Counted from the stretch's first letter, positions 27,204 through 39,776 are shown. The stretch is 64,000 nucleotides of DNA from Dietzia natronolimnaea (GCF_002289575.1 NZ_NTGA01000002.1:62001-126000); one strand, 5' to 3'. The notes: generated from the sequence alone by a model not told the origin. Program-made: numbers and translations.

Positions 27204-28046
27204 TCAGCCGCGCCAGTCGAAGGTATCGGGGTCCGGCCCCGAGCGCGTGCCGTTGTGCAGGGCCGAAATCGAGGCCATCTGCTCCTGGTTCAATTCGAAG
27301 TCGAAGAGGTCGAGGTTCTCGCGCATCCGACCCGGGCTCGAGGACTTGGGAAACACGATGTCCCCGCGCTGGAGCACCCACCGCAGGACCACCTGGGAGA
27401 TGGAACGGCCGACCTGCTCCGCCAGGGCCGTGAGCTGGGGGTCGTCGAAGACCGCGCCCTGCGCGAGCGGGCTCCACGCCTCGACCGCGATCCCGCGGTC
27501 CGTGCACGCCGCGCGCACCTCGTCGTTCACGAAGTACGGGTTCGACTCGATCTGGTTGACCGTAGGAGTGCTGAGTCCGGCCTCCGACAGCCGCGCCAGG
27601 TTGGCGGGGGTGAAGTTGGAGACTCCGATGGAGTCCACCGCGAAGTCCGAGCGGATGCCCTCCATGGCCTCCCAGACGCGGGCGACGTCGTCGTGCATGG
27701 CCAGCGGCCAGTGCACCAGGAACAGGTCGATCCGGCCGCCGAGTGCCTCGAGTGAGCGCTCCGCGGAATCGCGGGCCGCGGCGGGCTCGTGGAAGGAGTT
27801 GTTGAGCTTGGTGGTGAGCCAGAGTTCGTCGCGCGGGATACCCGAGGCCGCGATCGCACGACCCACCCCGTCCTCGTTGCCGTACATCTGGGCGGTGTCG
27901 AGGTGCCGGTATCCGGCCTCGAGCGCGTCCGAGACGACCTTCTCGGTATCAGCCGGGGGGACCTGATAGGTCCCGAAGCCGAGCTGGGGGATCGCACGGC
28001 CGTCGTTGAGGTCGATCAGGGGGATCTGGGGTGTGGAGGCGGTCAT
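27204..28046 (-). CDS. Aldo/keto reductase
   Basis: 280 residues from ATG 28046, preceded by GGTGGGGC. NADPH-dependent TIM-barrel oxidoreductase with the catalytic tetrad visible: Asp and Tyr in DTAQMYGNE, Lys in LTTKLNN, His in LVHWPL. The C-terminal NADPH-phosphate motif is FPKSSSPGRMREN. It matches the 2,5-diketo-gluconate reductase-like group common in actinobacteria, which reduce aldehydes and ketones broadly. It is a single-gene unit divergent from the secreted protein gene. Confidence 0.93.
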   Translation of the reverse strand: MTASTPQIPLIDLNDGRAIPQLGFGTYQVPPADTEKVVSDALEAGYRHLDTAQMYGNEDGVGRAIAASGIPRDELWLTTKLNNSFHEPAAARDSAERSLEALGGRIDLFLVHWPLAMHDDVARVWEAMEGIRSDFAVDSIGVSNFTPANLARLSEAGLSTPTVNQIESNPYFVNDEVRAACTDRGIAVEAWSPLAQGAVFDDPQLTALAEQVGRSISQVVLRWVLQRGDIVFPKSSSPGRMRENLDLFDFELNQEQMASISALHNGTRSGPDPDTFDWRG

Positions 28047-28180
28047 GCGCCCCACCGTACGCGCGCTCGCGGGGGAGAAAATCATGAGTTCGCCCGACAG
28101 CGATCCGGTAGCAGGACTCTTACGGTCAACCCACACGGTCTCTCCCACCGTCATTCTCTCCCGAATGGAGCCGACACCTC

Positions 28181-28888
28181 ATGACGACCACTCTCCGCAC
28201 CCATCTCGCCCGGGCCACCGCCGTCGCGGCCGCCTCGGCCACAGTTCTCGCCCTGACCGGCGGGCCAGCGCACTCCCAGACCGGAGAATCCGGCGGGTCC
28301 CTCGACTCGAGCCTCGCCCTGCTCGACACCAGCACGCAGCTGCAGGGCGGCGAGGGCAACCTCGGGAACATCGCGGGGTTGCTGGGGAGCCTCTCAGGGG
28401 TCGCCGAGGGGGATCTCAACGCCATGCAGATGGTCGACGCGATGTCGAGCGCGCTCGACTCGGGGGCGTTCGCCGTCCTCGCCGGGCTCCCCGGTGGCCT
28501 GAACGACTTCGCTCAGACCTGCATGCGAGCGATCGCGGGGCAGGCCACCATCGAGGACGTCTGGCGCCAGTTCAACGCGATCGGGGCACCGCTGCAGTAC
28601 TGCAACGATCTCAGTGAGTCCGGCGGCTTCGGAGGCGTCTACCGGCGGGTCGAACTGGGGCGGCCGGGCCCGACGGTCTTCCGTCTCCGGTACGAGACCT
28701 ACAGCATCCCCGACACGATCACGGTGCTCTACGAGGGGCGGCGGATCTTCATCGACCCGGAGGCGAGCACCCGCGGGAACCGGTGGGTCGACATCCACGT
28801 GCCGCCCGGGGCGTCCACCGCGGTCCAGGTCGAGGTGATCGCGCCGATCCAGGGCACTGACTGGAACTTCACCGTCCACTGCCCGTAG
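28181..28888 (+). CDS. Secreted protein of unknown function
   Basis: 235 residues from ATG 28181. A signal peptide is clear: RTHLAR, a hydrophobic stretch, then GGPAHS-QTG with likely cleavage after residue 32. The mature part has a Ser/Gly/Leu-rich helical first half. The second half looks beta-rich (TVFRLRYETYSIPDTITV, then an FIDP segment) and may bind a ligand or carbohydrate. Three cysteines remain in the mature form. I do not recognise a family. It is convergent with acnR, with about 40 bases between the stops. Confidence 0.7.
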   Translation: MTTTLRTHLARATAVAAASATVLALTGGPAHSQTGESGGSLDSSLALLDTSTQLQGGEGNLGNIAGLLGSLSGVAEGDLNAMQMVDAMSSALDSGAFAVLAGLPGGLNDFAQTCMRAIAGQATIEDVWRQFNAIGAPLQYCNDLSESGGFGGVYRRVELGRPGPTVFRLRYETYSIPDTITVLYEGRRIFIDPEASTRGNRWVDIHVPPGASTAVQVEVIAPIQGTDWNFTVHCP

Positions 28889-28930
28889 AACTGCGCGCCC
28901 GGAGGCGCGATGAACCTTCCGGTTCCGGAA

Positions 28931-29500
28931 TCACTCGCGACCGGTGCGCAGCGAGGCCTCCACCAGGTCGAGCATCGCGCTGACGTGGTCCGTGCCGCGC
29001 CCTGTCGCCAGGTGGGTGATGAGTCCGTCGAGGACGATGTCGAGGTAGACGCGCAGCACGTCGTCCGGCACGTCCGTCCTCATCCTGCCGGAGTCCTTCT
29101 GTTCCCGCAGGCGGGTGAGGATCGCGTCGTCGAGCTCGACCTGCCGGTCGGTCCACCGTTCGCGGAAGGCCGGGTCGGTGCGGATCCGTCGGGCGATCTC
29201 CAGCCGGGTTCCCAGCCAGGAGAACTCGTCGGGATCCGCGAGGATCTCCCGCATCACCTGGACCAGCCCCTGCTCCGCCACCGTGGCCGCCATCGCCGCG
29301 GCGTCGTCGTGGGCGAGCGCGAGGAACAGCGCGTCCTTGTCGTCGAAGTGGTGGAAGATCGCACCGCGGCTCAGACCGGTGGTCTCCTCCAGGCGACGAA
29401 CGGTGGCGCCCTCGAACCCGAACTCGGCAAAGCACTCGCGTGCGCCCGACAGGATCTCGCGACGACGGGCGTCCATGTGGTCCTGACTGACCCTGGGCAT
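28931..29500 (-). CDS. acnR: AcnR, TetR-family repressor of aconitase
   Basis: 189 residues. N-terminal TetR helix-turn-helix (ATVRRLEETTGLSRGAIFHHFDDKDALF). The remainder is the ligand/dimer domain. In Corynebacterium glutamicum AcnR represses acn by binding an inverted repeat in its promoter. Here acnR follows acn on the same strand, 91 bases downstream, as in corynebacteria and mycobacteria, and a near-consensus operator lies upstream of acn at 32539-32554. Together these make the assignment strong. Confidence 0.92.
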   Translation of the reverse strand: MPRVSQDHMDARRREILSGARECFAEFGFEGATVRRLEETTGLSRGAIFHHFDDKDALFLALAHDDAAAMAATVAEQGLVQVMREILADPDEFSWLGTRLEIARRIRTDPAFRERWTDRQVELDDAILTRLREQKDSGRMRTDVPDDVLRVYLDIVLDGLITHLATGRGTDHVSAMLDLVEASLRTGRE

Positions 29501-29591
29501 TTCTGTGCCTTCCTACGGATACACCACGGCGGTACGCGGTTCCCCCTGTCTCACCGGGAGTTACCGCGCACCGCCGTCGGGGTGGAGGTGA

Positions 29592-32405
<2,814 letters not shown>

Positions 32406-32531
32406 GTCAGCTCCACTCGTGGTGTGAATGTCGATTCGTCATCCCTCCCGGTGTCACCGCGTGTCTCGGGCGGCGACGCCGGGGGCGGACACAGGACCCA
32501 TTGTGGACCCTCGCGCCCGGTTGCGGTCACC

Positions 32532-32560
32532 AATTTACCAGTACGGTCGTTCTGTATAGG
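32532..32560. promoter_or_regulatory. acn promoter with AcnR operator; divergent promoter overlap
   Basis: CAGTACGGTCGTTCTG at 32539-32554 matches the AcnR consensus known from C. glutamicum (CAGNACnnncGTACTG) at all defined positions but one. On the minus strand it fills the 17-base spacer between CCTATA (-35 place) and TAAATT (-10). On the plus strand it ends exactly at TATAGG, a possible -10 for the Rv1476-like gene. Repressor binding could therefore control both directions. Confidence 0.75.
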
Positions 32561-32656
32561 TCCCGGCACGCCCGAAGGTGGGGGGCGCGGAGCGGGTGTC
32601 GCGCCGTCCGGCGCGCGTATTCGGTTCGACGACGACGAGATGGCACCATATCGCCC

Positions 32657-33187
32657 GTGGACAACTCCGACGATTCCGTGACCACGCTCGCCTACGAGGC
32701 CGAGCCGGTGATGTCATTGCAGGAGGGGGAGGTCCCGCAGTGGCTGGACTACGAGGCCGTGTCACGGGACCTCGCCGACGACGGCGTCTCCGCTCCGGAG
32801 CCGTTCGTCGAGGGCCTGCGGACCGTGGTCATCGAAGCGGGGGACCGTGGGCTCGACCTCAAGGTGGTCTACACCGAGGCCCCTGCGCTCGTCTACACGG
32901 ACGCCCGTGACCTCGCGACCCTGCTGAACGAGGAGTACGAGGGTACGATTCTGGTCCGGACCCCGGCCTTCGTCGGCAGTTCCAGCGACACGATTCCGCG
33001 GCACCTCCTCGAGGCAGGTCAGGACGACGCCTGGGAAGAGTTCGACCCCGTTGCCTCCGCCGCGGTGTTCGCGCACAAGGTCACCGCTCCCGCTCCGCCC
33101 TGGGGAGCGCTCTCCGCCATCGTGCTCGTCCTCGCGATCGTGGTCGCGGTCGCGTTCGCGGTCGCGCTCCGGCGTCGCCTCCGCTGA
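32657..33187 (+). CDS. Rv1476-family membrane-anchored protein
   Basis: 176 residues from GTG 32657. Residues 1-140 are soluble and acidic (LDLKVVYTEAPALVYTDARDLATLL). A single C-terminal membrane helix (about residues 150-170) ends in RRRLR, placing the bulk outside or inside depending on topology; the positive tail favours a cytoplasmic C-terminus. The gene sits between acn and ripA as Rv1476 does in M. tuberculosis. Function is unknown; its place beside a peptidoglycan hydrolase suggests an envelope role. Confidence 0.8.
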   Translation: MDNSDDSVTTLAYEAEPVMSLQEGEVPQWLDYEAVSRDLADDGVSAPEPFVEGLRTVVIEAGDRGLDLKVVYTEAPALVYTDARDLATLLNEEYEGTILVRTPAFVGSSSDTIPRHLLEAGQDDAWEEFDPVASAAVFAHKVTAPAPPWGALSAIVLVLAIVVAVAFAVALRRRLR

Positions 33188-33300
33188 CGGTCGCGTCCCC
33201 GCATCACCGCCCGACACGCCGAGTTTCCTCGGGCTATTCGAGTTACAGCAGTGTATTTTGCCGCCTGATGTTCCAGACGGGGCTTCTGTGACCTACGGTG

Positions 33301-33387
33301 CTAGAGGAACCATCGGTTCTGCCGAGTTGGTATGAGGCTCTAGTGGCGCAGGGGAAGGCATCACCGGCACCTCACCCTTCTCGGTGA
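33301..33387 (+). promoter_or_regulatory. Possible structured leader upstream of the RipA-like gene
   Basis: The 263-base gap before the peptidase gene holds nested complementary segments: CTAGAG (33301-33306) with CTCTAG (33338-33343) enclosing GAACC-ATC-GGTTC (33307-33319), then TCACCG (33361-33366) with CGGTGA (33382-33387). The stretch is less GC-rich than its surroundings. It does not match the cyclic-di-AMP riboswitch core often found before NlpC/P60 and rpf genes. It may be a leader or just promoter DNA. Confidence 0.3.
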
Positions 33388-33450
33388 CGCGTCCCGCCGT
33401 GCGGGTCGCGCGGTCGACCGCATCCTCGTGCGGTTATCGGAAGGTGAAAC

Positions 33451-35001
33451 GTGAAGCCTGACCATTCATCAAGCCGCGCTCCGGGAGCGCGGAGACGTCG
33501 GGGTCCGGGGCCGGCGCGCGGACGCGCCCTGCTCGCTGCGGCTCTCGTCCTGGGCACCGCGTCGGCTGTGGTCCAGGCGCCTGTCGTGGCGGCGCAGGTG
33601 GAACCCGCGGCCTCGCCCGAGGACATCAGCAGCCTGATCCGCGCGGTCGCGGACGCGTCCGCGCGGCTCGACGCCACCCGCCAGGACATCGCGGTCAAGC
33701 GCGAGGGGGTCAACAAGACCCTCGTCGACCTGCAGATGGCCCGGCTCCACCTCGACCGGTCGATAGCGGAGGCCGACCGCACGATCGCCGAGCGGGAACA
33801 GGCGGAATTCGGCGTGGAGTCCGCCAGGAGCACCCTGGACGAGTACTCCCGGTTGCTGCACCGCCAGGGAACGGCTCCGGGCGCGGCCTCCGCGATCCTG
33901 GACCCGGGCGGCCCCGCCGATGCCGGGCGACGGCAGGAGTTCCTCCGACGTGCGGCCGCGGACCAGCAGCACGTCGTGGGGGACATGGTCGCCGCGGTGG
34001 ACGCCGCGGCCCGCCGGGAGTCCGACGCCGCACTCGCGAGGACGGAAGCCGAACAGCGCTACGCCGACGCCTCGTCACGACGTGACGCCGCGGAGTCCGA
34101 GGTGGCGGCCGTCTACGCCGAGGTCACCGACCTGGAGGCGGAGGTCGCCGACCTGACCCGGGCGCTCGAGCAGAACCAGAGCGCGCTCGCGGAGTCCGGA
34201 GCCACTCCCGCCGGACCCCAGACCGCCGACCCGTACACGGTCGACCAGGACGCGATGCGCGACGAGGCGGTCCGCGCCCTCGCCTCGGACCCCCGAGCGG
34301 GCCGCCAGGCGGCGGACATCGCCTCTGCGCTCCCCGGCCATCTCGACCTCGGCGCGGTACGCCAGTTCGCCGCGGGTTCCTCCGACGGGGCGACCAGGGC
34401 GATCGGCGGGACGATCGACGCCGGCAGCGTCGGAGCCGCGATCGACGCGGGTGTCAACGGGAACACCGAGGCGATCATCCAACAGGTGGCCGACGCGATC
34501 GGACGGGCCGACTTCGGGTCCATCCAGCAGGGCCCGGCAGCACCTGCCCCAGCGCCCGGGCAGGGGGGCGGCAACTCGGGCACGCCGTCGAGTTCGGCCC
34601 GGGTGGAGACGGTCGTCAACCGGGCCCTGTCCCAACTCGGCGTCCCCTACGCCTGGGGAGGCGGTGACGCGAAGGGGCCCACTCGTGGCATCCGGGACGG
34701 AGGCGTCGCGGACAGTCACGGTGACTACAACAAGATCGGCTTCGACTGCTCCGGCCTGATGATCTACGCGTTCGCCGGGATCGGGAAAGCCCTCCCGCAT
34801 TTCACCGGTTACCAGTACACGGCGGGCCCCCAGTACCCGGTGGCCACCCGCCAGCGCGGTGACATGCTCTTCTGGCCCGGTCACGTCGCCCTGTACCTGG
34901 GCGACGGCCGGATGGTCGAGGCTCCCCAGTCCGGCGATGTGGTCAAGATCTCACCGGTGCGGATGGCGGGGATCTCACCCATGGTCGTCCGGTTGACCTG
35001 A
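33451..35001 (+). CDS. RipA-like NlpC/P60 peptidoglycan endopeptidase
   Basis: 516 residues from GTG 33451, with GGAAGGTG upstream. Signal peptide (LLAAALVLGTASAVVQAP, cleavage near residue 48). Residues about 55-250 form a long coiled coil that probably self-inhibits. The middle (about 255-385) is an Ala/Gly-rich linker, and the last 130 residues are NlpC/P60 with Cys in IGFDCSGLM, His in WPGHVALYL and a third polar residue in VEAPQSG. RipA cleaves the stem peptide (iso-Glu to mDAP) during daughter-cell separation. It precedes moxR, as ripA-ripB do in mycobacteria, but no second (RipB-like) gene is present. Confidence 0.92.
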   Translation: MKPDHSSSRAPGARRRRGPGPARGRALLAAALVLGTASAVVQAPVVAAQVEPAASPEDISSLIRAVADASARLDATRQDIAVKREGVNKTLVDLQMARLHLDRSIAEADRTIAEREQAEFGVESARSTLDEYSRLLHRQGTAPGAASAILDPGGPADAGRRQEFLRRAAADQQHVVGDMVAAVDAAARRESDAALARTEAEQRYADASSRRDAAESEVAAVYAEVTDLEAEVADLTRALEQNQSALAESGATPAGPQTADPYTVDQDAMRDEAVRALASDPRAGRQAADIASALPGHLDLGAVRQFAAGSSDGATRAIGGTIDAGSVGAAIDAGVNGNTEAIIQQVADAIGRADFGSIQQGPAAPAPAPGQGGGNSGTPSSSARVETVVNRALSQLGVPYAWGGGDAKGPTRGIRDGGVADSHGDYNKIGFDCSGLMIYAFAGIGKALPHFTGYQYTAGPQYPVATRQRGDMLFWPGHVALYLGDGRMVEAPQSGDVVKISPVRMAGISPMVVRLT

Positions 35002-35046
35002 CGAGTCGGCCGGACCCGGCGCGGCCGGACACCGGTACTGTCAAGC

Positions 35047-35068
35047 CCGGGCCGTCCCGACGGCCCGG
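35047..35068 (+). terminator. Hairpin after the RipA-like gene
   Basis: Ten-pair stem CCGGGCCGTC / GACGGCCCGG with a two-base apex, 45 bases after the stop. No T-run follows, so it may be a weak or factor-assisted terminator before the moxR unit. Confidence 0.5.
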
Positions 35069-35132
35069 CCCCAGTGTCACCGAACCCGGTACCCCCGACC
35101 CCGATCCCGACCTCGCGAAGGAGCCCCCCGCG

Positions 35133-36206
35133 GTGAGCGATCCCCGAACCGACCACCCGGCCGACCCGGGTTCCGACCCCGCGGTGAGCGCGTCCTCCGC
35201 ATCCTCCGCGGCCTCGGACGCCAGGCTCCTGGAGCAGGCGGTGTACGAGGTCAAGAAGGTCGTGGTGGGCCAGGACCGACTCATCGAGATGATCCTGGTG
35301 GGGCTGCTCTCCCGCGGCCACATCCTCCTCGAGGGCGTGCCGGGGGTCGCCAAGACGCTCACCGTGGAGACCTTCGCCACCGTGGTGGGGGGCAGCTTCC
35401 GCCGCCTCCAGTTCACCCCGGACCTGGTCCCGGCGGACATCGTGGGAACGCGGATCTACCGCCAGGGCCGCGAGGAGTTCGAGGTCGAACTCGGTCCGAT
35501 CCTGGCCAACTTCGTGCTGGCAGACGAGATCAACCGCGCCCCGGCCAAGGTCCAGTCGGCCCTGCTCGAGGTGATGGCGGAGGGTCACGTCTCGATCGGC
35601 GGGCAGACCTTCCCGATGCCGGCACCGTTCCTGGTGATGGCCACCCAGAACCCCATCGAGAGCGAGGGGGTCTACCAACTGCCGGAGGCCCAGCGGGACC
35701 GGTTCCTCTTCAAGCTCGTGGTGGACTACCCCAGCCCCGAGGAGGAGCGGGAGATCGTCTACCGGATGGGGACCCGGCCGCCGGAGCCCTCGCGCGTCCT
35801 CGGCGTGGACGCGTTGCTCCGGCTCCAGGACGCCGTGCGTGAGGTCTTCGTCCACCACGCGCTGGTCGACTACGTGGTCCGCGTGACCGTCGCGACCCGC
35901 GAACCCGGGAGGCACGGCCTCGAGGACGTCGCCAGATGGCTCGCGTACGGCGCGTCCCCCCGCGCCACCCTGGGGGCCGTCACCGCGGCCCGGGCACTGG
36001 CCCTGGTCCGGGGTCGCGACTACGTGGTGCCCCAGGACGTCGTCGACGTGCTGCCCGCCGTGCTCCGCCACCGGCTGGTGCTCACCTATGACGCGCTGGC
36101 GGACGAGATCACCGCGGACACCGTGGTGCGCCGCGTCCTCGAAGCCGTCCCTCTCCCACAGATCAGCGCGGTTCCCGCACAGCCCGGGCCGCCGTCCGCA
36201 CGGTGA
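35133..36206 (+). CDS. moxR: MoxR family AAA+ ATPase
   Basis: 357 residues from GTG 35133, with AAGGAG ahead of it. Walker A GVPGVAKT, Walker B/insert ADEINRAPAKVQSALLEVM, sensor region MATQNPIESEGVYQLPEAQ with the arginine finger in RDRFL. MoxR proteins are chaperone-like ATPases working with DUF58 and von Willebrand A proteins. The next gene is DUF58, overlapping by GTGA, and the third is VWA, overlapping by ATGA, so this is a complete three-part module. The N-terminal 30 residues are low-complexity. Confidence 0.93.
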   Translation: MSDPRTDHPADPGSDPAVSASSASSAASDARLLEQAVYEVKKVVVGQDRLIEMILVGLLSRGHILLEGVPGVAKTLTVETFATVVGGSFRRLQFTPDLVPADIVGTRIYRQGREEFEVELGPILANFVLADEINRAPAKVQSALLEVMAEGHVSIGGQTFPMPAPFLVMATQNPIESEGVYQLPEAQRDRFLFKLVVDYPSPEEEREIVYRMGTRPPEPSRVLGVDALLRLQDAVREVFVHHALVDYVVRVTVATREPGRHGLEDVARWLAYGASPRATLGAVTAARALALVRGRDYVVPQDVVDVLPAVLRHRLVLTYDALADEITADTVVRRVLEAVPLPQISAVPAQPGPPSAR

Positions 36207-37183
36207 CCCGGGCAGACGAGGGGACCCGCGACGACCCGGTCGCGGCGGCGTCCCGCGCCGCCCTGACGCAGCTGGAACTACTCGTGACCCGCCGCCTGGA
36301 CGGCGTGCTCAACGGCGACCACCGGGGACTGCTCCCCGGGCCCGGTACCGAGCCCGGGGAGGCACGTGCCTATGAACCCGGTGACGACGTCCGCACCATG
36401 GACTGGTCCGTGACGGCCCGGACCACTGTGCCGCACATCCGTCAGACCATCGCCGACCGGGAACTGGAGACCTGGATCGTCGTGGACATGACGCCCAGTC
36501 TCGATGTGGAAGGGCGGTACGGCACCAAGCGTCGGCTCGTCGAGGCCGCGGCGGCCACGGTGGGGTTCCTGTCCGCGGTGGGCGGCAGTCGTGTGGGAAT
36601 GGTCCTCACCGGCTCCGGTCGGCCCCGGGTACTCCGGGCCACGAGCGGGCGCGACCATGTCAGGCGCCTTCTCGAGGAGATCTCCCGGTCCGGGACCGAG
36701 ATCTCGCCGGGCGGCACCCTCGACGATGCACTGCGCGCCGTCCGGAACGCGGCCCGCCGGCACGGGCTCGTGGTGGTGGTCTCCGACTTCCTCTCCGAGG
36801 TCGACTGGGAGCGGTCCCTCCGTGTCCTGGGGACCCGGCACGAGTTCCTCGCGGTCCACACCGCCGACCCGCTCGACATCGCTCTCCCCGCGGTGGGGGC
36901 CGCACTCCTGCAGGACCCGGCCACCGGAGAGGTGCTCGAGCTCGACGTGGACGACGCGCTGGCCGCCGACTACCGGCGCGCCGCGGACGCCCATCGCCAG
37001 GAGGTCCACTCTGCGCTTCGCCGCTGCGGCGCACCGGTCCTGGCCCTGCGCACCGACAGGGACTGGATCAGGGACGTGATCGACTACGTCGGCGCACGGC
37101 GCCAGGGTGGTCTGCCCACGGGTGAGAGCCTCGTCCGAGACCTGCCCGACGAGTACCCGTCGACGAGCGGGACGCCCCGATGA
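36203..37183 (+). CDS. DUF58 domain protein
   Basis: 326 residues from GTG 36203 inside the moxR stop. The DUF58 signature GTEPGEARAYEPGDDVRTMDW is present in the first 70 residues, followed by a VWA-like fold with the DxTxS-like motif VVDMTPSLDVEG and VVVVSDFLSE. No membrane helices. It is a cytoplasmic partner of MoxR; in this family the pair is thought to assemble or activate envelope or metal-dependent proteins. The exact client is unknown. Confidence 0.9.
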   Translation: MTRADEGTRDDPVAAASRAALTQLELLVTRRLDGVLNGDHRGLLPGPGTEPGEARAYEPGDDVRTMDWSVTARTTVPHIRQTIADRELETWIVVDMTPSLDVEGRYGTKRRLVEAAAATVGFLSAVGGSRVGMVLTGSGRPRVLRATSGRDHVRRLLEEISRSGTEISPGGTLDDALRAVRNAARRHGLVVVVSDFLSEVDWERSLRVLGTRHEFLAVHTADPLDIALPAVGAALLQDPATGEVLELDVDDALAADYRRAADAHRQEVHSALRRCGAPVLALRTDRDWIRDVIDYVGARRQGGLPTGESLVRDLPDEYPSTSGTPR

Positions 37184-38160
37184 GCCTGTCGGAGTTCCAG
37201 CACCCGCTGTGGCTCGCCCTGATCGTGGTGCCGCTGACCCTGGCGATCGGCTACGTGATCGCCCTGCGCTCCAAGAAGCGACGCACCGTGCGCTTCGGCA
37301 ATTTCGGGGTCCTGCGAACGGTCGACCGCGGCGGACGGAGATGGTTCACGCACGTCCCCGCCGTCCTGCTCATCCTGTCGATACTCGCGCTGGTGGTGGC
37401 CCTGGCGGGCCCGCAGCAGGAACAGAAGGTGCCACGGAACCGCGCGACTGTGATGCTCGTCATCGACGTGTCCCTGTCCATGGAGTCCACCGACGTCGCA
37501 CCCTCCCGCCTGGAGGCCGCACAGCAGGCCGCCACGACGTTCGCCAACAACCTCACACCGGGGGTCAACCTCGGACTGGTCTCGTACGCCGGCACCGCCT
37601 CCATGCTCGTCGCCCCGACCACCGATCGCGGGCCGGTCACCCGGGCGATAGAGCGGCTCAGGCTGGACGAGCGGACGGCCACGGGCGAGGGGATCTACAC
37701 CGCCCTCCAGGCGATCACCACCTTCACGGAGAGCCTCGGTGGACCGGACCAGGCCCCGCCCGCGCGAATCGTCCTGCTCTCCGACGGCAAGGAGACCGTT
37801 CCCGCGGACCCCACGGAGGAGCGGGGTGGATTCACCGCCGCCGCCCGGGCCGAGGAGGCCGGCATCCCGGTCTCGACCATCTCCTTCGGCACCCTGTACG
37901 GGACCGTCGACATCCAGGGCCGTCCACAACCGGTCCCCGTCGACGACGCCTCGCTGCGCACGATCGCCGAGATCTCCGGGGGTGACTTCTTCACCGCCTC
38001 CAGCCTCGAGGAGCTCGACTCCGTCTACCGCACCCTCGAGGAACAGATCGGGTACGAGTGGAAGAAGGCGGACGCCTCGCGTCCGTGGCTCGTGATCGGC
38101 TCGCTGCTGGCGATGCTGGCCGCGGCCGGCTCACTGGTGGCGCACCGCCGGATCCCGTGA
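37180..38160 (+). CDS. Membrane-anchored von Willebrand factor A domain protein
   Basis: 326 residues. Two N-terminal helices (about 10-29 and 58-77), a VWA domain with an intact metal-ion site DxSxS (VIDVSLSMES) plus the downstream Thr and Asp (ATGEG, LLSDGKET), and a C-terminal helix (about 303-322). It begins ATGA inside the DUF58 stop. This BatA-like topology puts the VWA domain on one face of the membrane, to bind the client of the MoxR-DUF58 pair. Equivalent to Rv1481 by position. Confidence 0.9.
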   Translation: MSLSEFQHPLWLALIVVPLTLAIGYVIALRSKKRRTVRFGNFGVLRTVDRGGRRWFTHVPAVLLILSILALVVALAGPQQEQKVPRNRATVMLVIDVSLSMESTDVAPSRLEAAQQAATTFANNLTPGVNLGLVSYAGTASMLVAPTTDRGPVTRAIERLRLDERTATGEGIYTALQAITTFTESLGGPDQAPPARIVLLSDGKETVPADPTEERGGFTAAARAEEAGIPVSTISFGTLYGTVDIQGRPQPVPVDDASLRTIAEISGGDFFTASSLEELDSVYRTLEEQIGYEWKKADASRPWLVIGSLLAMLAAAGSLVAHRRIP

Positions 38161-38946
<786 letters not shown>

Positions 38947-38948
38947 TC

Positions 38949-39776
38949 ATGAACGACGACACCGGCACCGGGCTCCTGGCGGGCAAGACCATCCTCGTCA
39001 CCGGGGTGATCACCGACGCCTCGATCGCTTTCCACATCGCCAAGCACTGTCAGCTCCACGGCGCCACCGTCATCCTCACCGCGTTCGGTCGGCCGTCACT
39101 GGTCAAGGCCATCTCCAAGCGACTGCCGCACAGACCCGCGGTGATCGAACTGGACGTGCAGAGCGAGGAGGAGCTCGCCGCCCTCGAGGGCAGGGTAAGG
39201 GAGCACGCCGATTCACTCCACGGTGTGGTCCACTCGATCGGTTTCGCGCCCCCGAGCTGCCTCGGCGATCCGTTCCTCGACGCCCCGTGGAAGGACGTCT
39301 CGGTGGCCGTGGAGGTCTCCGCCTACTCGTACGCGGCTCTCGCCCGGGCGGTGCGCCCACTGCTCGCGCCCGGCGCGTCGATCATCGGCCTCGACTTCGA
39401 CCCGAGGTTCTCCATGCCCTTCTACAACTGGATGTCGGTGGCCAAGAACGCCCTCGAAGCGGTCAACCGCTACGTGGCCCGCGAACTGGGCCCCGAGGGG
39501 GTGCGGTCCAACCTCATCGCCGCCGGCCCCGTCAAGACCCTCGCGGCCAAGGCCATCGCCGGCGACGCACTCGGCCCGGGGGGAGAACTGGACCTGATGC
39601 AGGAGGAATGGGCCGAGCGTGCGCCCCTCGGATGGGACGTGGACGACCCCACCTCGGTCGCGACCACCGCGGTGGCGCTGCTCTCGGACCTCATGTCCGC
39701 CACGACGGGAACTGTGATCTACGCGGACGGTGGCGCCGGCACCGTCTCGTTCAGCGGACAGGAGAACTCCAGATGA
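38949..39776 (+). CDS. inhA: Enoyl-[ACP] reductase InhA
   Basis: 275 residues. NADH-dependent reduction of trans-2-enoyl-ACP, the last FAS-II step. The mycobacterial pattern is clear: TGVITDASIAFHIA at the NADH site, HSIGFAPPSC with the Ser corresponding to InhA Ser94, and FYNWMSVAKNALEAVNRY with the Tyr-x6-Lys pair. The Phe-Tyr-Asn-Trp segment matches InhA closely. This, with fabG1, is strong evidence for a mycolate-producing host. The C-terminus is slightly longer than in M. tuberculosis. Its stop overlaps the hemH start (ATGA). Confidence 0.96.
   Translation: MNDDTGTGLLAGKTILVTGVITDASIAFHIAKHCQLHGATVILTAFGRPSLVKAISKRLPHRPAVIELDVQSEEELAALEGRVREHADSLHGVVHSIGFAPPSCLGDPFLDAPWKDVSVAVEVSAYSYAALARAVRPLLAPGASIIGLDFDPRFSMPFYNWMSVAKNALEAVNRYVARELGPEGVRSNLIAAGPVKTLAAKAIAGDALGPGGELDLMQEEWAERAPLGWDVDDPTSVATTAVALLSDLMSATTGTVIYADGGAGTVSFSGQENSR

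Noticed and set aside
33188-33450. Cyclic-di-AMP (ydaO-type) riboswitch before the RipA-like gene
   Set aside because: The conserved core segments expected of that riboswitch could not be found in the gap.
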